A stretch of 64,000 nucleotides of DNA, from assembly GCA_947630825.1 (NCBI GenBank), contig CANRJA010000004.1:34675-98674 (forward strand), read 5' to 3'. The position numbers were made by a program, and so were the translations under genes. This DNA comes from an uncultured Clostridia bacterium. Lineage in GTDB: Bacteria > Bacillota > Clostridia > Oscillospirales > Ruminococcaceae. This document shows positions 51,299 to 61,375 of this stretch, in pieces; the first letter of the stretch is position 1, and each line of letters begins with the position of its first letter. The notes under the pieces were generated by a model. The model worked only from the letters and a program-made list of their open reading frames with translations, was not told the origin of the DNA and made no database searches.

Positions 51299-52660
51299 TT
51301 ATAATTCTTTTAGATTTTTAATAATATCGTTTACCGTTTCTTTTAAGTCAGAATTTGAATCAAGCATTTTCTTAACGTCTTTATAATTGATAGTCATAGT
51401 GGAATGATCCCGTTTAAGTTCGTCTCCGATTTCTGTATAGCTTAAACCTTTAACCTCTCTGATAACGTATATAGAAATTTTCCTTGCTAGAGAAATAGGA
51501 GCGTTTCTGCTCGGTGAACGAATATCGTCAGGCGTAACATTAAATGCCGTTGAAACATCAGCTAAAATTCTGTCAACAGTAATATCAGCGGGCTGATTTT
51601 CAATGAGATTTTCCCTTATTACCTTCTGTGCCATTGCTATTGAAGGCTTTTCATTTGAAAACATTGTAAGAGCTGTTATTTTATTTACAGCACCTTCCAA
51701 CTGTCTAATGTTAGTTTTTATTTTTTCTGCAATAACTCTCGAAACAGGGTCGGGAATTTCAATATTCAAAAGCTCGGCTTTTCTTTTTATGATAGCCATT
51801 CTCGTTTCAAAATCAGGTGGCTGAATGTCTGCCTGAACTCCCCTTACAAACCTGCTTTTTATTCTGTCTTCCAACTTTGAAATTTTAGTAGGCGAAATAT
51901 CTGATGTAAGTACAATTTGCTTTCCGTGATTATAAAGCTCGTTAAAAGTATGGAAAAATTCCTCTTGGGTCTGTTCTTTTTTAGAAAGAAACTGTATATC
52001 GTCCATTAATAAAAAATCTACGTTTCTGTATTTTTGGTGAAAGGATTCAGTATCTCTGTTTGTGATAGAAGTTATAAGCTCGTTTGCAAAGGTTTCACAG
52101 GTAACGTACATAACATTTTTTTCGGGGTTTTTTCTTTTAACTTCATGCTCTATTGCTTTAAGCAAGTGAGTTTTTCCAAGACCTGAATCGCCATATATAA
52201 ATAAAGGGTTGAATACTGCCTTATTTCCAATATTACCTGAATCATTTAATCCTGCAACAGCAGTACAAAACGCATAAGCAAGCTCGTTAGATTTACCTTT
52301 GATAAAATTATCAAAGGTAAGGTCGTAAAGACCGTCGTTTAAAGAGCGTTCTAAATGCTTTTCATTTTCTATAACGTAGTTAAATTGTTTGCTGTCGTCT
52401 AGATCCTCTGTTTTATTCGAAATGCTTACCTCGACTTCAATGCCCAATACCTCGAAAAAAGATTTTTTAATCAAATCGTAGTAAAAGTCCATGACAGTTT
52501 GCTTTGCAAATTCACTTTGAGCGATTATATATGCAGTTTTATTTTCAAGCCTGTCTGCCTCAAGAGGTTTGATCCATTTATCAAAGCCTATCTGGCTGAC
52601 ATTCGGGTCGGCAAGACAGTGTTTTTTCACATCTTCAAAAACCTCAGAAAATGATTCCAC
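51299..52660 (-). CDS. dnaA: chromosomal replication initiator DnaA
   Basis: FIYGDSGLGKTHLLKAI, VDFLLMDDIQFLSKKEQTQEEFFHTFN, RDHSTMTINYKDV; GTG start (VESFSEVFEDVKKH) after GAGGAGG, not the 52753 track start. Confidence 0.94.
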   Translation of the reverse strand: MESFSEVFEDVKKHCLADPNVSQIGFDKWIKPLEADRLENKTAYIIAQSEFAKQTVMDFYYDLIKKSFFEVLGIEVEVSISNKTEDLDDSKQFNYVIENEKHLERSLNDGLYDLTFDNFIKGKSNELAYAFCTAVAGLNDSGNIGNKAVFNPLFIYGDSGLGKTHLLKAIEHEVKRKNPEKNVMYVTCETFANELITSITNRDTESFHQKYRNVDFLLMDDIQFLSKKEQTQEEFFHTFNELYNHGKQIVLTSDISPTKISKLEDRIKSRFVRGVQADIQPPDFETRMAIIKRKAELLNIEIPDPVSRVIAEKIKTNIRQLEGAVNKITALTMFSNEKPSIAMAQKVIRENLIENQPADITVDRILADVSTAFNVTPDDIRSPSRNAPISLARKISIYVIREVKGLSYTEIGDELKRDHSTMTINYKDVKKMLDSNSDLKETVNDIIKNLKEL

Positions 52661-52968
52661 TGTTAAAAACCTCCTCTTTTTTATTATTTCAGGGGCTAAA
52701 AACCCATTTAAAAATATTAAGGTAATTATAGCATATTTTTTATAAAAATACAAGCAAATTCTTCAGAATTTTTTAATATTACACATATATTATAATAGTA
52801 TACATATTAAAGAGAGTAAAAATATTAATTTTATGCTGAAAAATAAATTTATTCGTTTTTCTGAGGCATGTTTACTTTAAAAAAATAGTGCTTGTTATTT
52901 TAATAAACACTATATATTGTGGTTTTGAACTTTTTATGAGAATTAATTGTAAAAATATCTTAAACGAC

Positions 52969-52998
52969 TTGACAAGCTAATGGCATTTGTAATATAAT
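52969..52998 (+). promoter_or_regulatory. sigma-A-like promoter of rpmH
   Basis: TTGACA-N18-TATAAT about 80 bp upstream of rpmH. Confidence 0.78.
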
Positions 52999-53079
52999 AT
53001 TAATTCGAAAGGCTTAATTTTAAATATTTCAACAGAGTTGTTATATATAATTAATAGCTCGCAGAAGGGAGGATAAAGG

Positions 53080-53214
53080 ATGAAAAGAACATTTCAGCCA
53101 AAAAAGAGACATGCTCAAAAAGAACATGGCTTTAGAAAAAGAATGTCTACAAGAAACGGACGTAAAATTCTATCTCGCAGAAGACAAAAGGGCAGAAAGA
53201 AAATAAGCTACTAA
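53080..53214 (+). CDS. rpmH: 50S ribosomal protein L34
   Basis: 44 aa, below track cut-off: [44 protein letters not shown]. Confidence 0.97.
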   Translation: MKRTFQPKKRHAQKEHGFRKRMSTRNGRKILSRRRQKGRKKISY

Positions 53215-53219
53215 TTCGT

Positions 53220-53277
53220 TGACCACTGATACTACTAATTTGAATTAGCCTAGTATTGAAGTGGTCATTTGTTTTTT
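53220..53277 (+). terminator. strong hairpin/terminator between rpmH and rnpA
   Basis: TGACCACT..TACTA.CTAATT-tg-AATTAG..TAGTA..AGTGGTCA then TTTGTTTTTT. Confidence 0.82.
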
Positions 53278-53318
53278 AGATTAATTGCTTTAAAAGAGAA
53301 TTTTATCTGAGGTTATTT

Positions 53319-53693
53319 ATGCTGTTTACTACAATTATCAAATCTAATAAAGATTTTATGAAGGTATATAAAAAGGGAAGATTTTCAGCGAATAGCCTTA
53401 TTACCGTTTACTTTTTGCCTAACAGAAGTCCCTATAACAGAATCGGCATAACGACCTCAAAGAAAATAGGCAATGCTGTTCAAAGAAACAGAGCAAGAAG
53501 AATTATCAGGGCGGCTTATAGAAATACTGAAAAGTTATTTCCTATAGGTTTTGATATCATATTCGTGGCAAGAACTGATATTTTAAATGCTAAGTCTACA
53601 AATATAGAGACTTTTATCAAAAAGAGAGTTTTAAAGGAAATGAACAAGCCTTTTAAGAAAAATAACAAACATAATTTTAAAAACAAGAGATAG
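53319..53693 (+). CDS. rnpA: ribonuclease P protein component
   Basis: [29 protein letters not shown]. Confidence 0.95.
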   Translation: MLFTTIIKSNKDFMKVYKKGRFSANSLITVYFLPNRSPYNRIGITTSKKIGNAVQRNRARRIIRAAYRNTEKLFPIGFDIIFVARTDILNAKSTNIETFIKKRVLKEMNKPFKKNNKHNFKNKR

Positions 53694-53706
53694 CAGGAAA
53701 AAAGAA

Positions 53707-53958
53707 ATGAAAAAGATTTCCGATTTTCTCATACTTATTTATCAGAAGTGTATATCTCCGTTAAAGCCTGCCTGCTGCAAATATTATCCGACCTGCTCGG
53801 AATATGCAAGGCGCGCAATTAAAAAACACGGATTATTTAAGGGAATGATTTTGGCGGTATGGCGCCTTTTGAGGTGCAATCCGTGGAGCAAGGGCGGAGT
53901 GGATAATGTTCCTGAAAGCTTTTGTATTTATTCGCTTAAAAACGGAAAAGAAAAATAA
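53707..53958 (+). CDS. yidD: membrane protein insertion efficiency factor
   Basis: [46 protein letters not shown]. Confidence 0.96.
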   Translation: MKKISDFLILIYQKCISPLKPACCKYYPTCSEYARRAIKKHGLFKGMILAVWRLLRCNPWSKGGVDNVPESFCIYSLKNGKEK

Positions 53959-53973
53959 AGGAGAACAAATTAT

Positions 53974-55305
53974 ATGTGGAATATTCCTATAATTACACCA
54001 TTACTCGGCTATTTGATGAAGCTGTGTTATATAATTTTCAATAATTACGGTTTGGCTTTGATTGTTTTTACGCTCATTATAAAGCTTATAACAGTGCCGT
54101 TTCAAATAAAGCAGCAAAAAAATACTGCGAGAATGGCTAAATTCCAGCCGCAGCTTAAAAAGCTTCAGAATAAATATGGAAACAATAAGGAAAAATATCA
54201 GGAAGAAATGATGAAGCTTTACGCCGAAGAGGGAATAAACCCTATGGGAAGCTGTCTGCCGATGATCATTACTATGGTAATTCTGTTTTCCATTATCGGT
54301 GTTGTTTATGCTCCGTTAAAGTATGTTTCTAACATAGACGGTAAATCATTTAATCTTACCAGTTCTACAAGCGAAGATATAAGTGAGGCGGAGGCTCTTG
54401 TTACCGATACCATAATTATAGCTAACAAAATGGACGGAAAGACCTACAATGAACTTACCGATGCTGAAAAAGAGAAGATATTCAGAGTAAAAACGCTAGA
54501 GGACGGCGGAAAAATTAACGGAATAAAAATAAAAAGCTCCTCTAGTGATCCTGAAGAATCATTGAAAAACGTCGAAGATGTTTTTATAAAATACTTTCCC
54601 GACGATAAAAACTTTACGAAGTTTTTGTTGGATAATAAAAAGATATCAAGCCGTCTATATTTAAGACCCCAGCTTTTGATGTTCAAAATATCAGACAACG
54701 GCTACGGACAAATGTTCGACGTCGTTGACAAAAAAATCGGCGAGGAGTTAAAACGAGTAGACTATACCTTCTTTGGAATCCCTCTTAGTGAAATGCCAAG
54801 CTGGTCGTCGATTTATCTGCTTATACCGGTAAGCTCGTTCCTATTCCAGCTTATTTTGACATTCATTTCACAGCGTTATCAGAAAAAGAATAACCCAACG
54901 GCAAATTCCGCAGGAATGGGTATGAATCTTATTCTTTATATAATGCCTATATTCTCTTTCTATATTGCATTCAGTTTTCCTGTTGGATTAGGTTTATACT
55001 GGACTTTGACGTCTTTTTACTCTCTTATTCAAACAATTGTACTAAACAAGATATATACTCCTGAAAAGGTTGAAGCAATGGCGGAAAAGGACGCTAAGAA
55101 AAAGAAGAAGAAAAAAGGCTTTTATCAAAGAGCTTTAGAAATGCAGCAGAGTCAAATGGGCACGTCTGGAACAAAATCGTCGGATGATGATTTAGATGAA
55201 GAGAGAAAGCTAACAAAAGCAGAGAGAAAGCAAGCCGAATTAAAGAGGCTTCAGGAAGCTAGAAAAAGAATGGCTGAAAAATACGGCGACGAATATGAGG
55301 AATAA
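53974..55305 (+). CDS. yidC: membrane protein insertase YidC/SpoIIIJ with a large extracytoplasmic insertion
   Basis: YGLALIVFTLIIKLITVPFQIKQQKNTARMAKFQPQLKKLQNKYGNNKEKYQEEMMKLYAEEGINPMGSCLPM; basic C-terminal tail. Confidence 0.95.
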   Translation: MWNIPIITPLLGYLMKLCYIIFNNYGLALIVFTLIIKLITVPFQIKQQKNTARMAKFQPQLKKLQNKYGNNKEKYQEEMMKLYAEEGINPMGSCLPMIITMVILFSIIGVVYAPLKYVSNIDGKSFNLTSSTSEDISEAEALVTDTIIIANKMDGKTYNELTDAEKEKIFRVKTLEDGGKINGIKIKSSSSDPEESLKNVEDVFIKYFPDDKNFTKFLLDNKKISSRLYLRPQLLMFKISDNGYGQMFDVVDKKIGEELKRVDYTFFGIPLSEMPSWSSIYLLIPVSSFLFQLILTFISQRYQKKNNPTANSAGMGMNLILYIMPIFSFYIAFSFPVGLGLYWTLTSFYSLIQTIVLNKIYTPEKVEAMAEKDAKKKKKKKGFYQRALEMQQSQMGTSGTKSSDDDLDEERKLTKAERKQAELKRLQEARKRMAEKYGDEYEE

Positions 55306-55341
55306 TAAAATCTAGTATTAATAAAAAAGGAGAAATAAATT

Positions 55342-56106
55342 ATGACTAAGACATTCACAGCATCAACAATTGAAGAAGCAAAGGCTCTTGCAGAAGCAGA
55401 GTTTGGGGTATCGCAGGATGAGATACAGTTTGTTGTGTTAGAAGAGCCTAAGAAATCACTGTTCGGAAAAGTTAAAGGCGAAGCAAAGATTGAAGCAACC
55501 GTTGAGTTAAGCAAGCCGCAGGTGGCTGCAAACTATATTAAAGAAGTATTTTCTAAAATGGGTTATGAAATTACAGTCGACATAAAGCAAGATGAAAATG
55601 GAGCCGTTTTAGACATTTCTGGAGATAACGTAGAAGAGATCATCGGAAAAAAAGGCGAGGTTTTGGATTCTCTGCAATATCTTTCATCTTTGGTATGCAA
55701 CAGAGTAGACAGAGAGTATTACAGAATTGCATTAGACTGCAACGGTTTCAGAGAAAAGAGAAAGGCTCAGCTTGAGCGTCTTGCGAGAAAAATCGGTAAT
55801 AATGTGAAGAGAAACGGAAGATCTGCCGCTCTTGAGCCTATGAATCCTTATGAGAGAAGAATCATACACTCGACGATTACCGATATAGAGGGTGTTACTT
55901 CACATTCAAAGGGTCAAGAACCATACAGAAAGGTGATTATCACTTCAACAGAAAAGAAGAGATATGACAACAGAGGACGCAGAAACAGGCGTTCTAACAA
56001 CAATAAGGGCTTTGACATTGTAAGTTCATTTGAGAAAGAATACAAAAAGCCAAAGCCGGAGGACGAGATGGGTTCAAGCGGACTTTATACAAAAATTGAT
56101 CTGTAA
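55342..56106 (+). CDS. jag: Jag/KhpB RNA-binding protein
   Basis: Jag-N domain EEPKKSLFGKVKGEAKIE, KH domain IIGKKGEVLDSLQYL, R3H MNPYERRIIHSTI. Confidence 0.94.
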   Translation: MTKTFTASTIEEAKALAEAEFGVSQDEIQFVVLEEPKKSLFGKVKGEAKIEATVELSKPQVAANYIKEVFSKMGYEITVDIKQDENGAVLDISGDNVEEIIGKKGEVLDSLQYLSSLVCNRVDREYYRIALDCNGFREKRKAQLERLARKIGNNVKRNGRSAALEPMNPYERRIIHSTITDIEGVTSHSKGQEPYRKVIITSTEKKRYDNRGRRNRRSNNNKGFDIVSSFEKEYKKPKPEDEMGSSGLYTKIDL

Positions 56107-56115
56107 TTAACATAA

Positions 56116-56152
56116 AGGGGGCAGACCTCTCTGGGTCTTGTCCCCTATTTTA
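56116..56152 (+). terminator. terminator of jag
   Basis: GGGGgCAGACC-loop-GGGTCTtGTCCCC then TATTTT. Confidence 0.7.
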
Positions 56153-56240
56153 AATTAGAACTTATTAATGGTTGAATTAATATCAACTTTAAGTGTGAGC
56201 TATTTTGTGTTATAATGTACTTTAAGAGGAGGAGCAAAAA

Positions 56241-57602
56241 ATGAGTACAATTTGTGCAATATCAACTCCGAACGCTGTCGGAGGTATTTCTGTTATTAGA
56301 ATAAGCGGAAACGATGCTGTAAATATTGCTGAAAAGATTTTTGTTCCTTTTTCAAAAAAACCTGTTTCACAAATGCTCGGTCACACCTGCGCTTATGGAA
56401 AAATCGTCTTTAACGGCAGAACTTTAGACGATGCTCTGCTGACTGTTTTTCTTGCGCCGAAAAGCTATACAGGTGAAAATGTTGCCGAGATATCCTGTCA
56501 CGGAGGGATTTTTGTAACAAAAGAGGTGCTAAGAGCCTGCATAGCAAGCGGTGCGGAGCCTGCCGAACCGGGTGAATTTACAAAGCGTGCATTTTTAAAT
56601 GGAAAGCTTTCTCTTACTCAGGCGGAAGCGGTTATGGACGTTATTTCAGCCGAAGGAAAGCAGGCTTTAAACAGCGCGAATCTCGCACACGAAGGTATAC
56701 TTTTTAAAAAGATAAAAAGCACAACAGACGATTTGGTAAAAATCCTGTCAGAGCTTGCGGCTTGGGTTGATTACCCCGAGGAGGATCTGCCGTCTGTTGA
56801 AAATGATGCGTTAGCGACATCTCTTAACACTGCCATTTCGCAGTTAAATCAAATACTTTGCGACTATGACAGCGGATTGATTTTCCGAAACGGCGTTGAT
56901 ACGGCAATCGTCGGACGGGCAAATGTAGGCAAATCGTCTTTGATGAATATGCTGCTAGGCTTCGACCGCTCTATTGTGACCGATATTGCGGGAACAACAC
57001 GAGATGTTATTGAAGAATCTGCAAGGCTGGGTGAGGTGGTTTTAAAGCTCTCCGACACTGCGGGTATTCGCCAGACTGACGATAAGGTAGAAAGTATGGG
57101 CGTTGACTTAGCTAAGAAAAAGCTGGAAAACGCAAGGCTTGTAATTGCCGTTTTTGACGCAAGCGAAGAGTTAACTCATGAGGACAAAAGACTTTTAGAT
57201 GAAATTAAGGACAAGCAGTGCGTAATCGTTTTAAATAAAATTGATTTACAGGCAAAGATTTCAGAAGATGATTTTGCAGAATATAAAAAGCCTGTAGTTC
57301 TCATTTCTGCAAAGGAGCAAAAAGGTAAGAAAGACTTGGAAAATGCGGTTTTGTCGATTCTCAAACTTGATAATGTAAACTCAGACACCACCGTTTTTGC
57401 AAACGAGCGGCAAAAAAATTGTGTTGAAAAGGCTAAGATTAGCTTAGAGCTTGCTTTGAACGCTCTTAATCTTGGCGAAACGCTTGACGCTGTAACGGTG
57501 ACGATTTCAAAGGCGTGTGACTTTCTGCTGGAGCTTACCGGAGAAAAGGTGACAGAAACGGTCGTAGATGAGGTTTTTCATAATTTCTGTGTAGGAAAAT
57601 AA
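56241..57602 (+). CDS. mnmE: tRNA modification GTPase MnmE
   Basis: GRANVGKSSLMNMLLG, DIAGTTRDVIEE, C-terminal FHNFCVGK. Confidence 0.96.
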   Translation: MSTICAISTPNAVGGISVIRISGNDAVNIAEKIFVPFSKKPVSQMLGHTCAYGKIVFNGRTLDDALLTVFLAPKSYTGENVAEISCHGGIFVTKEVLRACIASGAEPAEPGEFTKRAFLNGKLSLTQAEAVMDVISAEGKQALNSANLAHEGILFKKIKSTTDDLVKILSELAAWVDYPEEDLPSVENDALATSLNTAISQLNQILCDYDSGLIFRNGVDTAIVGRANVGKSSLMNMLLGFDRSIVTDIAGTTRDVIEESARLGEVVLKLSDTAGIRQTDDKVESMGVDLAKKKLENARLVIAVFDASEELTHEDKRLLDEIKDKQCVIVLNKIDLQAKISEDDFAEYKKPVVLISAKEQKGKKDLENAVLSILKLDNVNSDTTVFANERQKNCVEKAKISLELALNALNLGETLDAVTVTISKACDFLLELTGEKVTETVVDEVFHNFCVGK

Positions 57603-57620
57603 CAAATACAGAGGTAGCTT

Positions 57621-59501
57621 ATGTTTTTAGAGGATTATGATATAATAGTTGTCGGCGCAGGTCACGCTGGCTGCGAAGCTGCACTTGCTTCGGCTCGGCT
57701 AGGGTCAAAAACTGCACTTTTTACCCTCACTCTTGACGCTTTGGCTAATATGCCGTGCAACCCGTCAATAGGCGGAACTGCCAAAGGTCATTTGGTCAGA
57801 GAAATCGACGCTCTTGGCGGTGAAATGGGAAAGGCTGCGGACGCAACATTTCTGCAAAGCCGTATACTCAACAGAGGGAGAGGTCCTGCTGTTCACAGCC
57901 TGAGAGTTCAGGCGGACAGGACACGTTATCACGAATATATGAAAAAGGCAGTAGAGAGATGTGAAAATCTCGACTTAAAACAAGGCGAGGTAGTGAAAAT
58001 ACTGTCAGAAAACGGAAAAGTAACAGGCGTTCAGACGAGAATAGGGAGCGAGTTTTCTGCAAAGGCAGTTATCATTTGCTCGGGAACTTATCTGAAAGGT
58101 AAGGTTTTTGTAGGCGAAAGCTCTTATGAAAGCGGTCCTGACGCTGTATCTCCTGCTAATCTTTTATCAGAAAGTCTCGCAGAGCTTGGCGTCACGCTGA
58201 GAAGATTTAAAACAGGAACTCCTGCAAGGGTACACCGCCGTTCTATTGATTTTGACAAGCTCCAAAAGCAGGACGGAGACGAGGAGATAGTGCCGTTTTC
58301 ATTTGAAAACCACGAAAAGCTTAAAAACAAGGTTTCCTGTTATATTGCTTACACAAATGAAAAAACGCACGAGGTCATAAGAAAAAACATAAAGCGTTCG
58401 GCAATGTACGGCGGTCAGATCGAGGGTATTGGACCGAGATATTGCCCCTCTATTGAAGACAAAATAATGCGGTTTTCCGACAAGCCTCGTCACCAGCTTT
58501 TTATTGAGCCTATGGGTTTAGATACTGACGAGTATTATTTGCAGGGTATGTCTACGTCGCTGCCGGAGGACGTTCAAATCGAATTTTTAAGAACAATCGA
58601 GGGTTTAGAGCATATTGAAATTATGAGAAACGCCTATGCTATAGAGTACGACTGCTGCGACCCTACCGAGCTTTTACCCACTCTTGAGTTTAAGCAGGTT
58701 TCGGGACTGTTCGGCGCAGGTCAGTTTAACGGCACGTCAGGCTATGAAGAAGCCGCCGCACAAGGACTGGTTGCAGGAATAAACGCAGTGAGGAAAATAT
58801 CGGGAAAAGACGGGCTCGTACTTGACAGAGCAAGCTCATATATCGGCACGCTTATTGACGACCTTGTTACAAAAGGCTGTATGGATCCTTACCGAATGCT
58901 CACATCAAGAAGCGAATACCGCTTGCTTCTTCGTCAGGATAATGCCGATCAAAGGCTTACGCCAATAGGCTATGAGGTAGGATTGATAAGTAAAGAACGC
59001 TATGACCGGCTTTTAGAAAAGGTTTCACAAATAGAAAAAGAAATCAAACGTCTTTGGAGGGTAAATATCTCTCCGAAAGATGCAAATGAATATCTTGAAA
59101 AATGCGGTACAGAGCCTTTGCAGACAGGCGCAAAGCTAGCCCAGATAATAAGACGTCCCCAATGCTCTTATGAAGGCACGGCTTTCTTAGACAAAGAGCG
59201 TCCCTCATTGTCTAAAGAGGTTAGAGAGCAAGTGGATCTGTCCATTAAATATGAGGGTTATATTAAAATTCAGCTTGAGCAGGTCGAGCAGATGAGAAAG
59301 CTAGAAAAAAAGACTCTGCCCGATAATGTCGACTACTCCCAGATTCGCGGTCTTAGACTTGAGGCTATCGAAAAGCTGAACAAGATAAAGCCTCTAAGCG
59401 TCGGACAGGCAAGCCGTATATCAGGTGTAAATCCTGCAGATGTTTCGGTGCTACTTGTGTGGCTGGAGCAAAACCGTAAGAGTGGAAATAACAAAATATA
59501 A
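57621..59501 (+). CDS. mnmG: tRNA uridine-5-carboxymethylaminomethyl modification protein MnmG
   Basis: [45 protein letters not shown]. Confidence 0.96.
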   Translation: MFLEDYDIIVVGAGHAGCEAALASARLGSKTALFTLTLDALANMPCNPSIGGTAKGHLVREIDALGGEMGKAADATFLQSRILNRGRGPAVHSLRVQADRTRYHEYMKKAVERCENLDLKQGEVVKILSENGKVTGVQTRIGSEFSAKAVIICSGTYLKGKVFVGESSYESGPDAVSPANLLSESLAELGVTLRRFKTGTPARVHRRSIDFDKLQKQDGDEEIVPFSFENHEKLKNKVSCYIAYTNEKTHEVIRKNIKRSAMYGGQIEGIGPRYCPSIEDKIMRFSDKPRHQLFIEPMGLDTDEYYLQGMSTSLPEDVQIEFLRTIEGLEHIEIMRNAYAIEYDCCDPTELLPTLEFKQVSGLFGAGQFNGTSGYEEAAAQGLVAGINAVRKISGKDGLVLDRASSYIGTLIDDLVTKGCMDPYRMLTSRSEYRLLLRQDNADQRLTPIGYEVGLISKERYDRLLEKVSQIEKEIKRLWRVNISPKDANEYLEKCGTEPLQTGAKLAQIIRRPQCSYEGTAFLDKERPSLSKEVREQVDLSIKYEGYIKIQLEQVEQMRKLEKKTLPDNVDYSQIRGLRLEAIEKLNKIKPLSVGQASRISGVNPADVSVLLVWLEQNRKSGNNKI

Positions 59502-59525
59502 AATGCTCTAAGAAAGGGCGAAACT

Positions 59526-60239
59526 ATGATAATAGAAAAATCAAAGCTTGATAAGCTGTTTGCAGAAGCAAAGCTAACTGTAACTGATGAACAATTCAAA
59601 AGGCTTGATAAGTATGCGGAAATGCTTATTGAATGGAATAAAAAGGTAAATTTGACAGCACTTCTATCGCCTGAGGATATTTCTCAAAAGCATTTTTTGG
59701 ACAGCATACTTCCATTTTCACTTTTTGATATTAAAAAAGGTGCGAAGCTGATAGACGTCGGCACAGGAGCGGGATTTCCCTCTTGTCCGCTGAAAATATT
59801 AAGAGATGATATTCAAATCACCCTGCTTGACAGCTTAAATAAGCGCATAAAATTTTTAGAGGCTTTGTCGAGTGAGCTTGATTTGAACGCAGAGTGTATT
59901 CACGGACGGGCTGAAGATATTGCCCACAACGAAAGTTACAGAGAAGCTTACGACATTGCGACGGCAAGGGCAGTTGCTTTTTTGCCTGTGCTTTGTGAAT
60001 ATTGTATGCCGTTTATTAAGGTAGGAGGGTATTTCATAGCGTTAAAGGGCAAAAACAGCGATGAGGAAATATCTGCGTCGCAAAACGCTATTAAAATTCT
60101 GGGAGGGGAAATTGACAAGATAGCAGAATATTCACTTCCTAGCGGCGATAAACGAGCGTTAATAGCAATTAAAAAAATATCGCAAACAGCGAGCAAATAT
60201 CCCAGAAACAAGAGTCAAATGACAAAAAAGCCGCTTTAA
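59526..60239 (+). CDS. rsmG: 16S rRNA (guanine527-N7)-methyltransferase
   Basis: QKHFLDSILPFSLFD, KLIDVGTGAGFPSCPLKI, TARAVAFLPVLCEYCMPF. Confidence 0.94.
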   Translation: MIIEKSKLDKLFAEAKLTVTDEQFKRLDKYAEMLIEWNKKVNLTALLSPEDISQKHFLDSILPFSLFDIKKGAKLIDVGTGAGFPSCPLKILRDDIQITLLDSLNKRIKFLEALSSELDLNAECIHGRAEDIAHNESYREAYDIATARAVAFLPVLCEYCMPFIKVGGYFIALKGKNSDEEISASQNAIKILGGEIDKIAEYSLPSGDKRALIAIKKISQTASKYPRNKSQMTKKPL

Positions 60240-60387
60240 TTTACTTGAAAAAGCAGATTTGAGACGGCTTTTGTAATTTATTCTCGACGAATATCTGTGG
60301 AAATTAAGCATATTCAGTGATACAATATTGTTGTGTAGAAACAGAGAGCAAGCGGAAGATAAAAACCGCTTTGGGGAGGACAACAAT

Positions 60388-61218
60388 ATGGTTAATTTTG
60401 CGACAAAACAGAGAGAAAAAGAAATAAACAAGGTGCTTGAAATAAGTGTTTCGGTAATCAAGCCAAATCCCAGTCAGCCGAGAAAACATTTTTATTCAGA
60501 CGAGCTTACAAAGCTTGCAAAAAGCATTTCTCAGGAGGGTATTCTTCAGCCGTTGATTATAAGAATGAACGACGGCGAATACCAGCTTGTTTCGGGTGAA
60601 CGTAGGCTCAGAGCCGCTAAAATCGCAGGTTTGAAAACTGTTCCTTGCATAATTGTCAATATGACAGAGCGAAACTCGGCGCTTATGGCATTGGTAGAGA
60701 ACATTCAGAGGGAGGATCTGTCTTTTTTTGAAGAAGCAGGAGCTATTCAGTCGCTTATCTCGGTTTACGGTATGACCCAGGAGGACGCGGCAATTCGCTT
60801 GGGTATAGCGCAGTCGACTGTTGCTAACAAGCTAAGGCTTCTTAAAATCCCCAGCGATGAACAGCAGGTAATTATGGATATGGGCTTGAGCGAAAGGCAC
60901 GCAAGAGCGTTGCTTCGGCTTAAATCAAAGAGCGACAGAGTGGATGTTCTTGAGCGCATACATAAGTACAAGCTTAATGTCGAGATGACCGAGGCGTATA
61001 TTTCAAAACTTCTGGAAGGCAGACAAAAGAAGGAGTCTTATAAAAAGCGTTCACCTGTTTTAAAGGATGTTAGGCTTTTTGTAAACACAATCAATAAGGC
61101 TATCGAGGTTATGCGGTTATCGGGAGTTGAGGCAAACTCTAAAAAAACGCAAACGGAGAACGAAATCACCTACACAATAACCATACCGATAAACGAAAAC
61201 AATTCTTTTACTTTTTGA
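60388..61218 (+). CDS. noc: ParB/Noc-family DNA-binding protein (Noc-like by position)
   Basis: ISVIKPNPSQPRKHF, LVSGERRLRAAKIAGLKTVPCII, NIQREDLSFFEEAGA, HTH; start at ATG 60388. Confidence 0.85.
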   Translation: MVNFATKQREKEINKVLEISVSVIKPNPSQPRKHFYSDELTKLAKSISQEGILQPLIIRMNDGEYQLVSGERRLRAAKIAGLKTVPCIIVNMTERNSALMALVENIQREDLSFFEEAGAIQSLISVYGMTQEDAAIRLGIAQSTVANKLRLLKIPSDEQQVIMDMGLSERHARALLRLKSKSDRVDVLERIHKYKLNVEMTEAYISKLLEGRQKKESYKKRSPVLKDVRLFVNTINKAIEVMRLSGVEANSKKTQTENEITYTITIPINENNSFTF

Positions 61219-61220
61219 TT

Positions 61221-61236
61221 TGTTCCACGTGGAACA
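61221..61236. promoter_or_regulatory. parS-like palindrome 1
   Basis: TGTTCCACGTGGAACA, perfect 16-bp palindrome. Confidence 0.88.
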
Positions 61237-61255
61237 TAGAAAATTCAACGTATAT

Positions 61256-61271
61256 TGTTTCACGTGAAACA
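61256..61271. promoter_or_regulatory. parS palindrome 2
   Basis: TGTTTCACGTGAAACA, perfect match to the parS consensus. Confidence 0.95.
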
Positions 61272-61375
61272 TTTTTAAATTACATCTTGCAAAAACATAC
61301 AAACATTGATATAATAGTTAAGTCGAGTGATCGGCTTAGCTATTTTTATTTATAGAGAATAGGAAATGATAAGCA

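Noticed and set aside
52661-52753. N-terminal extension of DnaA in the ORF track
   Set aside because: Sequence MYFYKKYAIITLIFLNGFL... does not look like DnaA; GTG at 52660 is preceded by GAGGAGG.
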